From contig NZ_AVAQ01000005.1 in the NCBI RefSeq assembly GCF_000463075.2, positions 1-64,000 on the forward strand: a DNA stretch of 64,000 bases, in the 5' to 3' direction. The notes beneath the pieces are model-generated. The model was given only the letters and a program-made list of their open reading frames with translations, had not been told where the DNA came from and made no database searches. The DNA comes from Lactiplantibacillus plantarum EGD-AQ4 (GTDB lineage: Bacteria; Bacillota; Bacilli; Lactobacillales; Lactobacillaceae). Each line of letters starts with the position of its first letter. Position 1 is the first letter of the stretch. The position numbers and the translations under genes were made by a program. Below are positions 6,494-14,651 of the stretch, piece after piece.

Positions 6494-7228
6494 ATGCAAG
6501 AAGTACAACAAGTTAAATTTAACGGAGATCTAATTTTGACTACTGAACAGCTAGCTGAGTTCTATGGAACAACGTCTCAACGTATTAAGCAAAATTTTGC
6601 CAACAATCGTAGCAAATTTGTCAAGGGAAAACATTTTTACCAATTGACAGGGGAAACTCTAAAAGAGTTCAAAGACAGGGTCGAAATTTTCGACCTTGTT
6701 GGGAAGAACGCCAAAACACTAATTCTTTGGACAAAGCGTGGTGCTAGCCGGCATTCAAAAATGCTTGGAACTGATCAAGCTTGGGACATGTTTGATGAGC
6801 TGGAAGAAAACTACTTTAACCCGAAACAGTTTGCACTACCAACATCGCCACGAGAGATTGCCAGATTGGCGCTGCAAGCCAATGAGGAAACTAATCAACG
6901 ACTGGATAGCGTGGAGGGCGATGTTAAAGACCTCAAAGAAAACCAAGTTATTCCTAATCCTGAATACAGCGCACTTAGCCGTCGAGTTAACCAACGTGTG
7001 TCAGAAGTAGCTCACAGTTATGGGCATATTACGAAGAAGCAACGTGGCGAGTTATTTAAGGATATTAACGGTGGAATCAAGAAGATTGCTAACGTGAGTG
7101 CTCGGTCAATACTACGCAAGAAGGACTACCAGATGGTAATGGACTTCATCAACGATTGGGAGCCATCTACAGCAACTAAGACAATCATTCGACAGACGTC
7201 ACTTCGATTCGACAAGGAGCCAGCATAG
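6494..7228 (+). CDS. ORF6N-ORF6C phage antirepressor
   Basis: Residues 1-110 form an ORF6N domain (LILTTEQLAEFYGT, NNRSKFVKGKHFYQL, LILWTKRGASRHSKML, AWDMFDELEENYF). A coiled segment follows and then an ORF6C domain (about 170-240, KKQRGELFKDINGGIKKIAN). It is a second antirepressor-like regulator next to the first, with a different C-terminal domain. The ATG at 6494 is preferred because AAAGGA lies nine bases upstream. The earlier in-frame ATG at 6485 is too close to the binding site. Confidence 0.82.
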   Translation: MQEVQQVKFNGDLILTTEQLAEFYGTTSQRIKQNFANNRSKFVKGKHFYQLTGETLKEFKDRVEIFDLVGKNAKTLILWTKRGASRHSKMLGTDQAWDMFDELEENYFNPKQFALPTSPREIARLALQANEETNQRLDSVEGDVKDLKENQVIPNPEYSALSRRVNQRVSEVAHSYGHITKKQRGELFKDINGGIKKIANVSARSILRKKDYQMVMDFINDWEPSTATKTIIRQTSLRFDKEPA

Positions 7229-7239
7229 GAGGTAAAACA

Positions 7240-7449
7240 ATGGAATTTGAAAATGTACGTGAAGCACTGAAATTCTTGCTTGAGTATAACGATACGATGT
7301 TGAACCCTAACCTTAAATCTCGGGTTAACGGTGGTAAGTGGGAGCCGAGCACAGTTAGCGAAGTTCAAGCAACGAACTATGACGCTTTAACACAAGCAGC
7401 GGACATGCTTGGTATGAGCGACCTTTACTTAAATGAACAGCCAGCATAG
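7240..7449 (+). CDS. Hypothetical early prophage protein, 69 aa
   Basis: Small acidic protein of the early operon with a consensus AGGAGG eight bases before ATG. It is predicted helical with no membrane segment, and no family is recognised. It sits between the antirepressors and a chain of similarly small frames. Confidence 0.7.
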   Translation: MEFENVREALKFLLEYNDTMLNPNLKSRVNGGKWEPSTVSEVQATNYDALTQAADMLGMSDLYLNEQPA

Positions 7450-7461
7450 GAGGCGAGCGAT

Positions 7462-7635
7462 ATGAGTAAATGGGACACGCGAGCATTTTTAAAATCTGAT
7501 AGGTTTTCAAAGGCCAAATCAGAAATAGAAAAAATCCTGTTTAGCAATGATCTGTCGTATAAGGAGGCCTTTCAGCTAATAGGCGCTATCCAATCAGATC
7601 TTGAAGCCAAACAGGAAGAAGAAAAGGTTAATTAA
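7462..7635 (+). CDS. Hypothetical early prophage protein, 57 aa
   Basis: Begins MSKWDTRAFLK and is rich in K and E, ending in a charged helix. AGGAGG precedes ATG by seven bases, and the distance to the preceding stop is 12 bases, as expected within the operon. No family is recognised. Its stop codon overlaps that of the leftward gene on the other strand. Confidence 0.65.
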   Translation: MSKWDTRAFLKSDRFSKAKSEIEKILFSNDLSYKEAFQLIGAIQSDLEAKQEEEKVN

Positions 7636-7823
7636 TCGGGAAAGCGTCCCGAATAATGTTCGAGGGCATGCTTATAGTTATCTTCGAATATTTCGATTCC
7701 TAATCGAGCATCGTACGTATAGTGATGAGATTTAGCCTTATCTTTTTCTTCAGCAATATCTGAAATGGTCATGGCTTGAGCGGCATATAGTGCCATTTCA
7801 TGTTCGCGATGAGAGCTTTTCAT
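7632..7823 (-). CDS. Hypothetical protein in reverse orientation, 63 aa
   Basis: A leftward gene within the rightward early operon, meeting its neighbour tail to tail. GAGGTG six bases before the ATG at 7823 supports it as real, while the longer in-frame GTG start lies inside that binding site. The protein is soluble and rich in H, E and K. It has no recognised family. A counter-oriented small gene here could be an accessory insertion. Confidence 0.6.
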   Translation of the reverse strand: MKSSHREHEMALYAAQAMTISDIAEEKDKAKSHHYTYDARLGIEIFEDNYKHALEHYSGRFPD

Positions 7824-7883
7824 ATTTATCACCTCGATTAATTGGATTGACTAAATTATACCTCATGAAAGGAGGTGATATAC

Positions 7884-8168
7884 ATGGACTTCGGCCTAAA
7901 TCTTGATCCAAATCAGACTGATTCTTTTTTGCAAAAAATGGTTGGTAAACTGGTTGATTCCATTCTACCAGTTCTCAAAGAGCGCTTAGCTGGTGATGAG
8001 CTTATGACCCGTGAAGAACTTGCAGCATGGCTGCATGTTTCTCCTAAGTCTGCGGATGTAAATTTTATTTTTAATCCTGGCTTTCCATACTATATGGTAG
8101 GCACGCAGAAACGGTACTGGAAACGCGCCGTAATTGCATGGATGGACGAGAACCAAAAGATTAAGTAA
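7884..8168 (+). CDS. DNA-binding protein, DUF771/excisionase-like
   Basis: The 94-residue protein has a winged-helix segment in its second half: LMTREELAAWLHVSPKSADV, then a tip YMVGTQKRYWKRAVIAWMDE, the layout of MerR/excisionase-type and DUF771 phage proteins. The first 40 residues look like a helical dimerisation part. AAAGGAGGTGA lies six bases before the chosen ATG. It could be the recombination directionality factor. That function is inferred from the fold and the lack of another candidate. Confidence 0.65.
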   Translation: MDFGLNLDPNQTDSFLQKMVGKLVDSILPVLKERLAGDELMTREELAAWLHVSPKSADVNFIFNPGFPYYMVGTQKRYWKRAVIAWMDENQKIK

Positions 8169-8170
8169 AG

Positions 8171-8184
8171 TCCCGGGCGGGGGC
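8171..8184 (+). repeat. GC-rich 14-mer, copy 2
   Basis: TCCCGGGCGGGGGC is identical to 2543-2556. It stands 18 bases before the start of the 33-residue membrane peptide gene, in its leader. The shared sequence upstream of short hydrophobic frames hints at a common regulatory element. Confidence 0.6.
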
Positions 8185-8202
8185 GATGTATGGAGGCAAA
8201 TA

Positions 8203-8304
8203 ATGATTGTAGTACCAGATTGGGTAGTAGTGATGTTAGTGACTTGGGTTTTGACTACATTGTGGGATAAACGCGATGAAATCCATAATTGGTTTGGAAT
8301 TTAG
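8203..8304 (+). CDS. 33-residue membrane peptide, Fst-like
   Basis: MIVVPDWVVVMLVTWVLTTL forms one hydrophobic helix, followed by a polar tail containing WDKRDE. This layout, a short hydrophobic stretch with an early proline and a C-terminal charged W-x-K/R-R motif, is that of Fst/Lpt-type type I toxins of Firmicutes. GGAGG stands nine bases before ATG. No antisense antitoxin or own terminator is evident, since the next gene starts 12 bases later. It may therefore be only a small phage membrane protein. Confidence 0.55.
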   Translation: MIVVPDWVVVMLVTWVLTTLWDKRDEIHNWFGI

Positions 8305-8315
8305 GAGGAAACGAT

Positions 8316-8555
8316 ATGTATGGAGAAGACATTGAGCACGCGTTAAGAGCACGTAAGTATAACGCGATTCGTGCAGATGAACGTGAGCTGATTAACGCTA
8401 TCACGTACGATACAGACGGGATCATTAAGCGACGCCCGTGCTTTGGCTATTCAGAAGAATTTATTGGTGAATTGCAAGAACACGATATTAACGTTTGCGA
8501 GCCAGATGAAAATTCTGATGAGAACTGGACGTTCACATTGCCACCAATGTATTAG
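8316..8555 (+). CDS. Hypothetical early prophage protein, 79 aa
   Basis: Acidic soluble protein starting MYGEDIEHALRAR, with GGAGGA before ATG. No family is recognised. It is spaced tightly with its neighbours in the early operon. Confidence 0.65.
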   Translation: MYGEDIEHALRARKYNAIRADERELINAITYDTDGIIKRRPCFGYSEEFIGELQEHDINVCEPDENSDENWTFTLPPMY

Positions 8556-8566
8556 GAGAAATGATC

Positions 8567-8731
8567 ATGCAAAAAGTATCAATTTTACCACTCCACGAGT
8601 GGAAACGAGCGCAAAAAAAGCCATCGCTAGTATCGGCTAACGATGGACTAATGGAAGAGATGCTCAGCACCAACATCTACTCTATTCCAAAGCAGTCTCG
8701 TTTGCAAGTGCTAAGAAAGCGAGGACGGTAG
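8567..8731 (+). CDS. Hypothetical basic small protein, 54 aa
   Basis: Short frame with AGGAG eight bases before ATG. The protein is basic (pI clearly high from K and R content) and ends in LRKRGR. It could bind nucleic acid. No family is recognised. Confidence 0.6.
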   Translation: MQKVSILPLHEWKRAQKKPSLVSANDGLMEEMLSTNIYSIPKQSRLQVLRKRGR

Positions 8732-8733
8732 TT

Positions 8734-9141
8734 ATGGCATCAATAGATTACGACAAATTTATTAGCTTAGGTTCGAATGGACTTGGGAGAAGAAGAGCTC
8801 CATTTCCATTGGTTTCAATTAGTTCCAATATTATGGCTTTTAATGCTGCTGCAAGCGATGTAATAAATGACAAGGCATTTAAATATGTTACTTATAAGTA
8901 TTATCAAAACCAATTATTGTTAGATCTTCAAAAATCAAAATCAGATGGATGCTACCGACTTTATAAACATAGTAGTTCCTTACAATCCAGCTTCAGGGCA
9001 GCCAGTACACAACTGAAAGAAAATACGGATTCCATCGATACTGATTTATATAACTACCAATACAAGCTGCTGCTGGAACCAGATGGCCATCATGTAGTCA
9101 TTGACTTGGCACAACCATATATTAAAAAAGCTATAAAGTGA
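8734..9141 (+). CDS. Hypothetical early prophage protein, 135 aa
   Basis: Begins three bases after the preceding stop. The sequence is rich in S, Y, K and D with no membrane segment, and no motif is recognised. Codon use is more AT-rich than its neighbours. It is placed just before the recombination module. Confidence 0.65.
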   Translation: MASIDYDKFISLGSNGLGRRRAPFPLVSISSNIMAFNAAASDVINDKAFKYVTYKYYQNQLLLDLQKSKSDGCYRLYKHSSSLQSSFRAASTQLKENTDSIDTDLYNYQYKLLLEPDGHHVVIDLAQPYIKKAIK

Positions 9142-9152
9142 GGGCGGCAGTT

Positions 9153-9299
9153 ATGGAAGAAATCGTGAACAATCACATCAAGTTTCTAAAGCGTGTTATC
9201 AACAGCATTTGGATCAGTGATGGCGAATCGCTAGCCAAGTTATACAAGATGTTGGATAAGAGTGAAACAGAATTAAACGAATTACGGGGGTTAATTTGA
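9153..9299 (+). CDS. Hypothetical helical protein, 48 aa
   Basis: Small helical protein whose stop codon TGA shares its last base with the ATG of the next gene, which implies translational coupling to the Gam-like gene. No family is recognised. Confidence 0.6.
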   Translation: MEEIVNNHIKFLKRVINSIWISDGESLAKLYKMLDKSETELNELRGLI

Positions 9300-9832
9300 T
9301 GATCAATGAATTGCTTAAAGAAGAGCTAAAAACGGTTAATGATCGTGAGCAAGAAGGCTTTAAAATTAATTCGCTACAGTCTGCTGACTGGGCGATGCGT
9401 AAGCTACAAGCAATCGAGAAACATGATCAGGAAGTCAAAGAAGCAGCACAAGCAGATATCGATCAAACAATTGCTTGGCGGGATCGTAAACTTACTGAAA
9501 ATGAATCTAGTCGAGAATATTTCCACGGATTGCTCAAAGATTACCTGTATCGTGAGCGGCAACATGACAAGAAGTTCAAGATTGATACGCCACATGGTAA
9601 AGTCACGACTCGGAAAACGCCAGCAGGATTAAAGTATGCGGATGCAACTGTTTTGAAGTCATTACGAGATCAAGGTATTAAAGAATTCATTCGAGTCAAA
9701 GAAGAGATTAATAAGCAAGACTTGAAGAAAGCGGGTTCGGTAATCAATGGCAAGTTCGTCCTAGAAGATGGACAGATTGTTGAAGGAATCACGGAAAAGC
9801 CTGCTGGTGAATCAGTCAAATTTGACTTGTAG
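9299..9832 (+). CDS. Gam/Gp157-like host nuclease inhibitor
   Basis: A 177-residue protein that is helical and strongly charged, with a long coiled N-terminal half (about 1-90) and a compact C-terminal part (TPHGKVTTRKTPAGLKY). This profile fits the Mu Gam / siphovirus Gp157 group, which protects phage DNA ends from host RecBCD/AddAB. Placement directly before a Sak4-type ATPase and a DUF669 protein supports a recombination role. The start overlaps the previous stop (TGATG). Confidence 0.78.
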   Translation: MINELLKEELKTVNDREQEGFKINSLQSADWAMRKLQAIEKHDQEVKEAAQADIDQTIAWRDRKLTENESSREYFHGLLKDYLYRERQHDKKFKIDTPHGKVTTRKTPAGLKYADATVLKSLRDQGIKEFIRVKEEINKQDLKKAGSVINGKFVLEDGQIVEGITEKPAGESVKFDL

Positions 9833-9840
9833 GGGGCAAT

Positions 9841-10503
9841 ATGAAGTTCTATGCGGATGGCAACATTCCAGTAATACCGAATATGTACTTTGTATACGGT
9901 GATGGTGGAACTGGAAAAACAAGTGTCGCAAAACAATTTGTAGGACATAAGTTACTGTTTAGCTTTGACATGTCGAGCAATGTCTTGATAGGTGATAAGG
10001 ACGTCGATGTTATCATGTTTGAACATCGCGACATGCCCAATATCCAGGCGATGGTTGAACAATATATCATGCAGGGGATTCAAGATGCTAAATACCAAGT
10101 AATTGTATTAGACAATATCACAGCACTTCAAAACTTGGTATTAGAAAACATCGACAATGCTGCTAAAGATAATCGTCAAAATTATCAGAGGCTACAAGTA
10201 TGGTTTCGAGACCTCGGGACCATCTTGAAAGAAAGTGGGAAGACGGTGTACGCGACGGCTCACCAACTCGACAATGGTTCATCTGGTCTAAGTGGTGAAG
10301 GTCGCTATCAGGCTGACATGAATGAGAAAACGTTTAATGCCTTTACCAGTATGTTTGATCTCGTTGGTCGTATCTACCTGACAGGCGGCGAGCGAATGAT
10401 TGATTTAGACCCTGAGAAGGGCAATCACGCAAAAAATCGGATTGACAATCGCAAATTGATTAAGGCAAGTGAACTAATTCAAACAATCAAAGGAGCAAAA
10501 TAA
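9841..10503 (+). CDS. Sak4-like recombination ATPase (AAA_24)
   Basis: RecA-fold NTPase of 220 residues. Walker A is GDGGTGKTS (20-28), and the Walker B-like strand VIVLDNIT lies about 80-90. Phage proteins of this type (Sak4, AAA_24) promote single-strand annealing together with an SSB-like partner, and the next gene is one. It is preceded by a Gam-like gene, completing a recombination cassette. The gene begins eight bases after the previous stop, with AGGGGG as binding site. Confidence 0.85.
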   Translation: MKFYADGNIPVIPNMYFVYGDGGTGKTSVAKQFVGHKLLFSFDMSSNVLIGDKDVDVIMFEHRDMPNIQAMVEQYIMQGIQDAKYQVIVLDNITALQNLVLENIDNAAKDNRQNYQRLQVWFRDLGTILKESGKTVYATAHQLDNGSSGLSGEGRYQADMNEKTFNAFTSMFDLVGRIYLTGGERMIDLDPEKGNHAKNRIDNRKLIKASELIQTIKGAK

Positions 10504-10504
10504 A

Positions 10505-11167
10505 ATGGCACTTTTTACAGTAGATTCAAATAACACTTTTGGTCAAACCGTTGAAGAAGCGGGTAAGTACAATGTGGTGATTGCGTCCAGCTCGCAATAC
10601 ACGACAACAAAAGAGGCAGGCAAACCCATGGCAATTTTTGACTATGAGGTCTTAGACGGTCCGTACAAGGGCGGTTTAATTCGATTTGATAATGAAGTCT
10701 GGGACGGTACTTCAGAGGACAAAGCCAAGTTGTCCGCCAAGCGTTTTAACACCATCGCAGTGGCTTTAGGCGCAGCTAACGGCACGGCCTTTGATTCAAT
10801 TGAACAGTTTGTTAGTCAAGCAGTGGGTCATCAGTTGGCGATTACAGTTGATTGGGACACTGCTGCAAACGGGAAAGCATATTTAGCAGTTAAGAGTTAC
10901 GAACCGTTTATGCAAGATGGTAGCAAGCCAAATGGTATTAAGCGACCAGCAGCCGCTAATTCAACCGGAAATAGTGGTTTTGGCAATCAACAAAATACGA
11001 CGGGTGGCTTTGGGACTGCAACCAATAATCAGAAAAGTGATGGATTCAATGGTTCCGTAGCCGGAGATAAACAAGCATCTGGTACGGCTAGCGGGTACAG
11101 CAATCAGTCAGCCAACAGCTATCGCGGTGGTGGCTTTTCCCCAGTTCCAGACGGATCACCCTTTTAA
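10505..11167 (+). CDS. DUF669 single-strand DNA-binding-like protein
   Basis: The N-terminal 145 residues follow the DUF669 pattern (GKYNVVIASSSQY, FDYEVLDGPYKGGLI, AKRFNTIAVALG), an OB-fold family replacing SSB in siphophages. The C-terminal 75 residues are low-complexity N, G, S and Q, ending in PDGSPF. That layout resembles the disordered tail and tip by which SSBs recruit partners, although the tip is less acidic than usual. It follows the Sak4-like gene with no gap, which matches the known pairing of the two families. Confidence 0.86.
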   Translation: MALFTVDSNNTFGQTVEEAGKYNVVIASSSQYTTTKEAGKPMAIFDYEVLDGPYKGGLIRFDNEVWDGTSEDKAKLSAKRFNTIAVALGAANGTAFDSIEQFVSQAVGHQLAITVDWDTAANGKAYLAVKSYEPFMQDGSKPNGIKRPAAANSTGNSGFGNQQNTTGGFGTATNNQKSDGFNGSVAGDKQASGTASGYSNQSANSYRGGGFSPVPDGSPF

Positions 11168-11225
11168 CTGGGATTCACTGAGTGCCAAACTACAGCAAGC
11201 ATCACATAAGCACAGGAGTGATTAG

Positions 11226-11918
11226 ATGCAACGTTCACGAGCGCAATTAGTCGAAGACAATGGTCAATACTATTTGGTTACGCTGTTGGACGAGAAGCCT
11301 AATTTGGACCATATAGAAACCGTTAGTGGGTCCCATGACCAGTTTTACATGGATTGGGAAGTAGCCGACACACGTCGGGCAAGGACGCAACAGCGACGAT
11401 TGTTCTTTGCGCTGTTGAGTGACATCTATACTTGGTCAGGAATGCCGACAGACTTCTTGAAGGATTTATTTTACATGGAGTATCAGGCGTATACGGCAGG
11501 TAAACAAATCAGCCTGTCAGACACCACAGAATCGTCTGTGAGCGATGCTAACCGGTTACTCGACCTAGTCATCGACTTCATGTTTGAGTGGCACGTGCCG
11601 TTCAAGGAAGGCTATAAGCTATTGCCACGTGAGCAAGAGTATTACCTGTTCCAGTGTTGCCGCCATCGAGTTTGCATGATCTGCGGTAATCGTGCTGATA
11701 TCCATCATGTAGACGTTATTGGAGCCGGCTTGAACAGAACACACGTTGACCATACCAAACGGCACGTTATGGCATTGTGCCGAGTCCATCACAGCGAGAT
11801 TGAGCAAATTGGCTCCGTGGCATTTAGTGCAAAATACCACGTCCCGGTAGATGGCATAAAACTAGATAAAGAAACGTTAAAACGAATTGGCTTGAGAGGT
11901 AATTATAGCAGTGACTAA
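11226..11918 (+). CDS. Putative HNHc nuclease (HNHc_6)
   Basis: A 230-residue protein whose C-terminal half has a zinc-bound HNH-like core: CMICGNRADIHHVDVIG, then HVMALCRVHHSEIE. The N-terminal 130 residues are the mixed region typical of phage putative HNHc nucleases near replication genes. Members may resolve or trim recombination intermediates, but the exact substrate is not known. A binding site AGGAG precedes the first ATG. Confidence 0.83.
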   Translation: MQRSRAQLVEDNGQYYLVTLLDEKPNLDHIETVSGSHDQFYMDWEVADTRRARTQQRRLFFALLSDIYTWSGMPTDFLKDLFYMEYQAYTAGKQISLSDTTESSVSDANRLLDLVIDFMFEWHVPFKEGYKLLPREQEYYLFQCCRHRVCMICGNRADIHHVDVIGAGLNRTHVDHTKRHVMALCRVHHSEIEQIGSVAFSAKYHVPVDGIKLDKETLKRIGLRGNYSSD

Positions 11919-11964
11919 TACACCGAGTGGGTGGAAGGCCCACTATATAATTGAGGTGATATAG

Positions 11965-12732
11965 ATGAATAGCCTTTTGATTAGTGAACCACCATTGCAA
12001 GTTCTACCAACACTGGCAGTAAGAGTTGGGTTAAAAGAGGCAATTGTATTGCAACAATTCCATTATTGGTTACAGCGTTCTGGTAATAACAGAGATGGAT
12101 ATAAATGGATTTATAACAGTTATGATGAATGGCACAAGCAATTTCCATTCTTTAGCAAGGTGACGCTACGGAGGACAATCAATAGCTTAGAAAAGCAAGG
12201 ATACTTGATTAGTGGAAATTATAATAAAGCCGGTTTTGACAAGACAAAATGGTATCGGATTGATTATCAGCGTATGAGCAAAGCATGTGATCAAAATGAT
12301 CATACGAGGTGCTCAAATCGATCACACGCATGTGATCAAAATGAGCAGACCAATACCAATAGATTACCAGAGACTACTACAGAGACTACAAATAATAAAC
12401 GTCCCAACTCAAAAACCGAGTATGGACCTGATGATCCACCCTACAAAGTAGCAGTCCATTTATTGACCAGAATTAAGCAACGGCAACCTGACTTTAAAGA
12501 ACCAAACTTACAGAAATGGGCTAATGATATTCGATTGGCACACGAACGTGATCATCGTGATTATGAAAAATTAGATTGGCTAGTAGATTGGTCACAGGAT
12601 AATTCATTCTGGCAAGCAAACATTTTGTCGGCAGGGAAGTTACGCAAGCAATATGACGCACTCGTGGGTCAGGTTAAACGTGATCACCCGACTAATCTTG
12701 CGCCACAAACACGAGAGGACTGGTTTGGCTAA
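11965..12732 (+). CDS. Phage replication initiator / replisome organiser
   Basis: The N-terminal 110 residues form a winged-helix domain (VGLKEAIVLQQFHYWLQR, FFSKVTLRRTINSLEKQGYL) typical of phage and plasmid replisome organisers in lactobacilli. The C-terminal part resembles a DnaD/DnaB-like recruiting region. The centre (about 105-135) is encoded by repeats that probably are the origin. The stop and the start of the DnaC-like gene overlap (TAATG), so initiator and loader are made together. Confidence 0.82.
   Translation: MNSLLISEPPLQVLPTLAVRVGLKEAIVLQQFHYWLQRSGNNRDGYKWIYNSYDEWHKQFPFFSKVTLRRTINSLEKQGYLISGNYNKAGFDKTKWYRIDYQRMSKACDQNDHTRCSNRSHACDQNEQTNTNRLPETTTETTNNKRPNSKTEYGPDDPPYKVAVHLLTRIKQRQPDFKEPNLQKWANDIRLAHERDHRDYEKLDWLVDWSQDNSFWQANILSAGKLRKQYDALVGQVKRDHPTNLAPQTREDWFG
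12283..12344 (+). other. Putative phage replication origin (iterons)
   Basis: GCATGTGATCAAAATGA occurs exactly at 12283-12299 and 12328-12344, with a diverged third unit between them (CTCAAATCGATCACAC). The repeats lie inside the initiator gene and encode CDQND, CSNRS and CDQNE. Origins made of iterons within the initiator coding sequence are well known in lambdoid and lactic phages. Origin function is inferred. Confidence 0.65.
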
Positions 12733-13517
12733 TGGAAAATGCAATGAAGTTATTCAATCAAGCCACGATTCAGAAAGTTGTGGCGGCTAGAGGTATTGAC
12801 ACAACCAAGCTGCCAACAAAAGAAGAATTGGATCGTCAAACGATTGACCGTGCCAATGCTAGCGTGATTGCTAACCGAAAACGATATTACTATCGTATGT
12901 CAGTGTGGTCTGGCGGTGTACCGTTACGATTTAGCTTTAATGATTGGCGAGTCGATAAACAGCCTAATCAAGCTAAAGCTAGAGAGCTTGGCAATCAGGC
13001 ATTTAAGTTAGCTAGGCAATTAGAGACTAACCAGTTCAACGTAGCACTTGCAGGTGGACCCGGCGTTGGCAAAACATCATTAGCGCTAGCAATTATGTAT
13101 CAGTTAATGGGTGTAGGCCAAACAGCGATGTTTGTTTCAACAGCTGAGTTGCTACGGCTGGTAAATGAGAAATATGAAGCACCGGATGTACGTCAACGTT
13201 TACTATACATTCTAAAAGACATGCAAAACGTTGATATTTTAGTTTTAGACGACTTTGGTACTGAAGGCGGTAAGCCAACTGAGAAAGGGTTCTACAAGCC
13301 AGTGCACAAAGATTTGCAGACACTGATGTATCAAGTGGCGAATGCGCGTTGGGATTTTGACCATAACGAAGTTAAACATACAACCATCGTTACGACTAAC
13401 AACACGCGTAAACAATTAGAAAGCATGTACGACGTCAAAACAATTGATCGTTTATATACTAAGGATATTAGCTGTCAATTGCTGTTTGACAATATGGAAG
13501 GGGTCAGAAGTGTATGA
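12732..13517 (+). CDS. DnaC/IstB-like helicase loader
   Basis: AAA+ ATPase of 261 residues. Walker A is GGPGVGKTS (108-116), Walker B is DILVLDDFG (168-175), and a sensor-like TTIVTTNN lies near 220. Proteins of this type load the host replicative helicase at the phage origin. It is coupled to the initiator upstream and overlaps the next frame by four bases. Confidence 0.88.
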   Translation: MENAMKLFNQATIQKVVAARGIDTTKLPTKEELDRQTIDRANASVIANRKRYYYRMSVWSGGVPLRFSFNDWRVDKQPNQAKARELGNQAFKLARQLETNQFNVALAGGPGVGKTSLALAIMYQLMGVGQTAMFVSTAELLRLVNEKYEAPDVRQRLLYILKDMQNVDILVLDDFGTEGGKPTEKGFYKPVHKDLQTLMYQVANARWDFDHNEVKHTTIVTTNNTRKQLESMYDVKTIDRLYTKDISCQLLFDNMEGVRSV

Positions 13518-13696
13518 GTTGTGAATTATGTCATGGTAGTAAAGTCGTTCAACAACCACTTGGGAGTTATGGTTTCACATTTGACCCATGTCCTAACTGT
13601 GTGAATAATAAACATAAACAATATGAACAAGAGTTTGAAAGGAAGATTGTTTATGACAAGCAAAAATTGGGCGAAAGAGTTGGAAGTCATTCATAA
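13514..13696 (+). CDS. Small zinc-knuckle protein, 60 aa
   Basis: Two CxxC pairs (CELCHGS and CPNC, about residues 3-6 and 26-29) form a DnaJ-type zinc finger. The rest is a charged helix. It overlaps the DnaC-like gene (ATGA) and, by 44 bases, the next frame. Similar small zinc proteins follow helicase loaders in lactobacillus phages. The function is unknown. Confidence 0.65.
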   Translation: MSCELCHGSKVVQQPLGSYGFTFDPCPNCVNNKHKQYEQEFERKIVYDKQKLGERVGSHS

Positions 13697-13952
13697 GCTA
13701 GAAGCAAGGTATGGCAGCATGGATAACGTGCCTGAGAGCAAATTAGCTAACTTGCATAAGATGCCTGGAATTAAGACCGTATCAGGCGATTACATGGAGA
13801 TTACGCGTACCCAGTATAATGCTATTAAATTAGTTATGGAAGGCAAGCAGAGTAAAACTAGGACGTCTGGGGTTCTAAATCACAGCAATAGTTGGATTGA
13901 TAGGCGTATTCGTGCGATTGACGAAAACAAATACTACATTACGGAGGAATGA
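13653..13952 (+). CDS. Hypothetical early prophage protein, 99 aa
   Basis: The start at 13653 is chosen for the binding site AAAGGA nine bases upstream. A longer in-frame start at 13623 would overlap more and has no site. The protein is basic and helical, with a possible helix-turn-helix around 55-75. No family is recognised. Confidence 0.6.
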   Translation: MTSKNWAKELEVIHKLEARYGSMDNVPESKLANLHKMPGIKTVSGDYMEITRTQYNAIKLVMEGKQSKTRTSGVLNHSNSWIDRRIRAIDENKYYITEE

Positions 13953-13954
13953 CA

Positions 13955-14074
13955 ATGCCTAAACACACTAAGAAGCGTTCCACGATTAAACGGAAACACC
14001 GGCGAATGATGGGACACGCTGAAGCAAACAAAAAGCCGCCTACTAGGGCGACCACTGACATCTATGATAATTAA
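13955..14074 (+). CDS. Hypothetical very basic peptide, 39 aa
   Basis: Starts MPKHTKKRSTIKRKHRR, so nearly half of the first 20 residues are K, R or H. A strong GGAGG stands before ATG, three bases after the previous stop. It could bind nucleic acid. No family is recognised. Confidence 0.6.
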   Translation: MPKHTKKRSTIKRKHRRMMGHAEANKKPPTRATTDIYDN

Positions 14075-14110
14075 ATTGACAGTTAATTATATCACAGAGG
14101 AGTGGCTGGC

Positions 14111-14548
14111 TTGGAAAGAACGACGAAGAAAATGGTCGAGAAGTACCTACGCGAATACCCGCTAATTGATGGCCTAATTGCTCGTGAGGAGCTAAATATT
14201 ATGTATCCGTATCAAGAACCTGACGAAAACGTTGGTGGTGGTCGTGCTCAATATAAGAAGAGTGCTCCAACTGAGTATGCTGCTATCTCGGTGGCTGATA
14301 GTGAAACGATTCGAGCATTCCAGCATCGGAGAGATGTAATTGATCAGTGTTTGGACGAATGCGGTGAAGATACTGAAACCCTGATATGCGAACTGTACTT
14401 TAGAAAGCGTCAACGTTACTCGGTTGAAAGCCTAGTAACTAATGGAATGATATTTGTTAGCAAGAGCAAAGCTTATTATCTAGTTGATAAGTTTATTGCC
14501 AAAGTAGCAAGTGAGCTTAACTTGTATGATGTATCTGATTTTGGCTAG
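14111..14548 (+). CDS. ArpU/RinA-like late gene activator
   Basis: A 145-residue protein with the size, charge and place of the ArpU/RinA/DUF722 regulators that turn on packaging and structural genes. Features are an N-terminal helix with YLREYP, and a C-terminal sigma-70 region 4-like helix-turn-helix (YSVESLVTNGMIFVSKSKAYYLVDKF). The TTG at 14111 is chosen because AGGAG lies eight bases upstream, and the GTG at 14102 is too close. It is the last early gene before the tRNA-like cluster and the packaging module. Confidence 0.72.
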   Translation: MERTTKKMVEKYLREYPLIDGLIAREELNIMYPYQEPDENVGGGRAQYKKSAPTEYAAISVADSETIRAFQHRRDVIDQCLDECGEDTETLICELYFRKRQRYSVESLVTNGMIFVSKSKAYYLVDKFIAKVASELNLYDVSDFG

Positions 14549-14651
14549 TTGGAAAAAAGTTGGAAAAAATGGACTTGAAATCGTGCTAAATTGGTAGTAT
14601 GCCAAATGTGATTGACGTGCATGAAGTAATCCTCCAAATTACAGATTGGTA

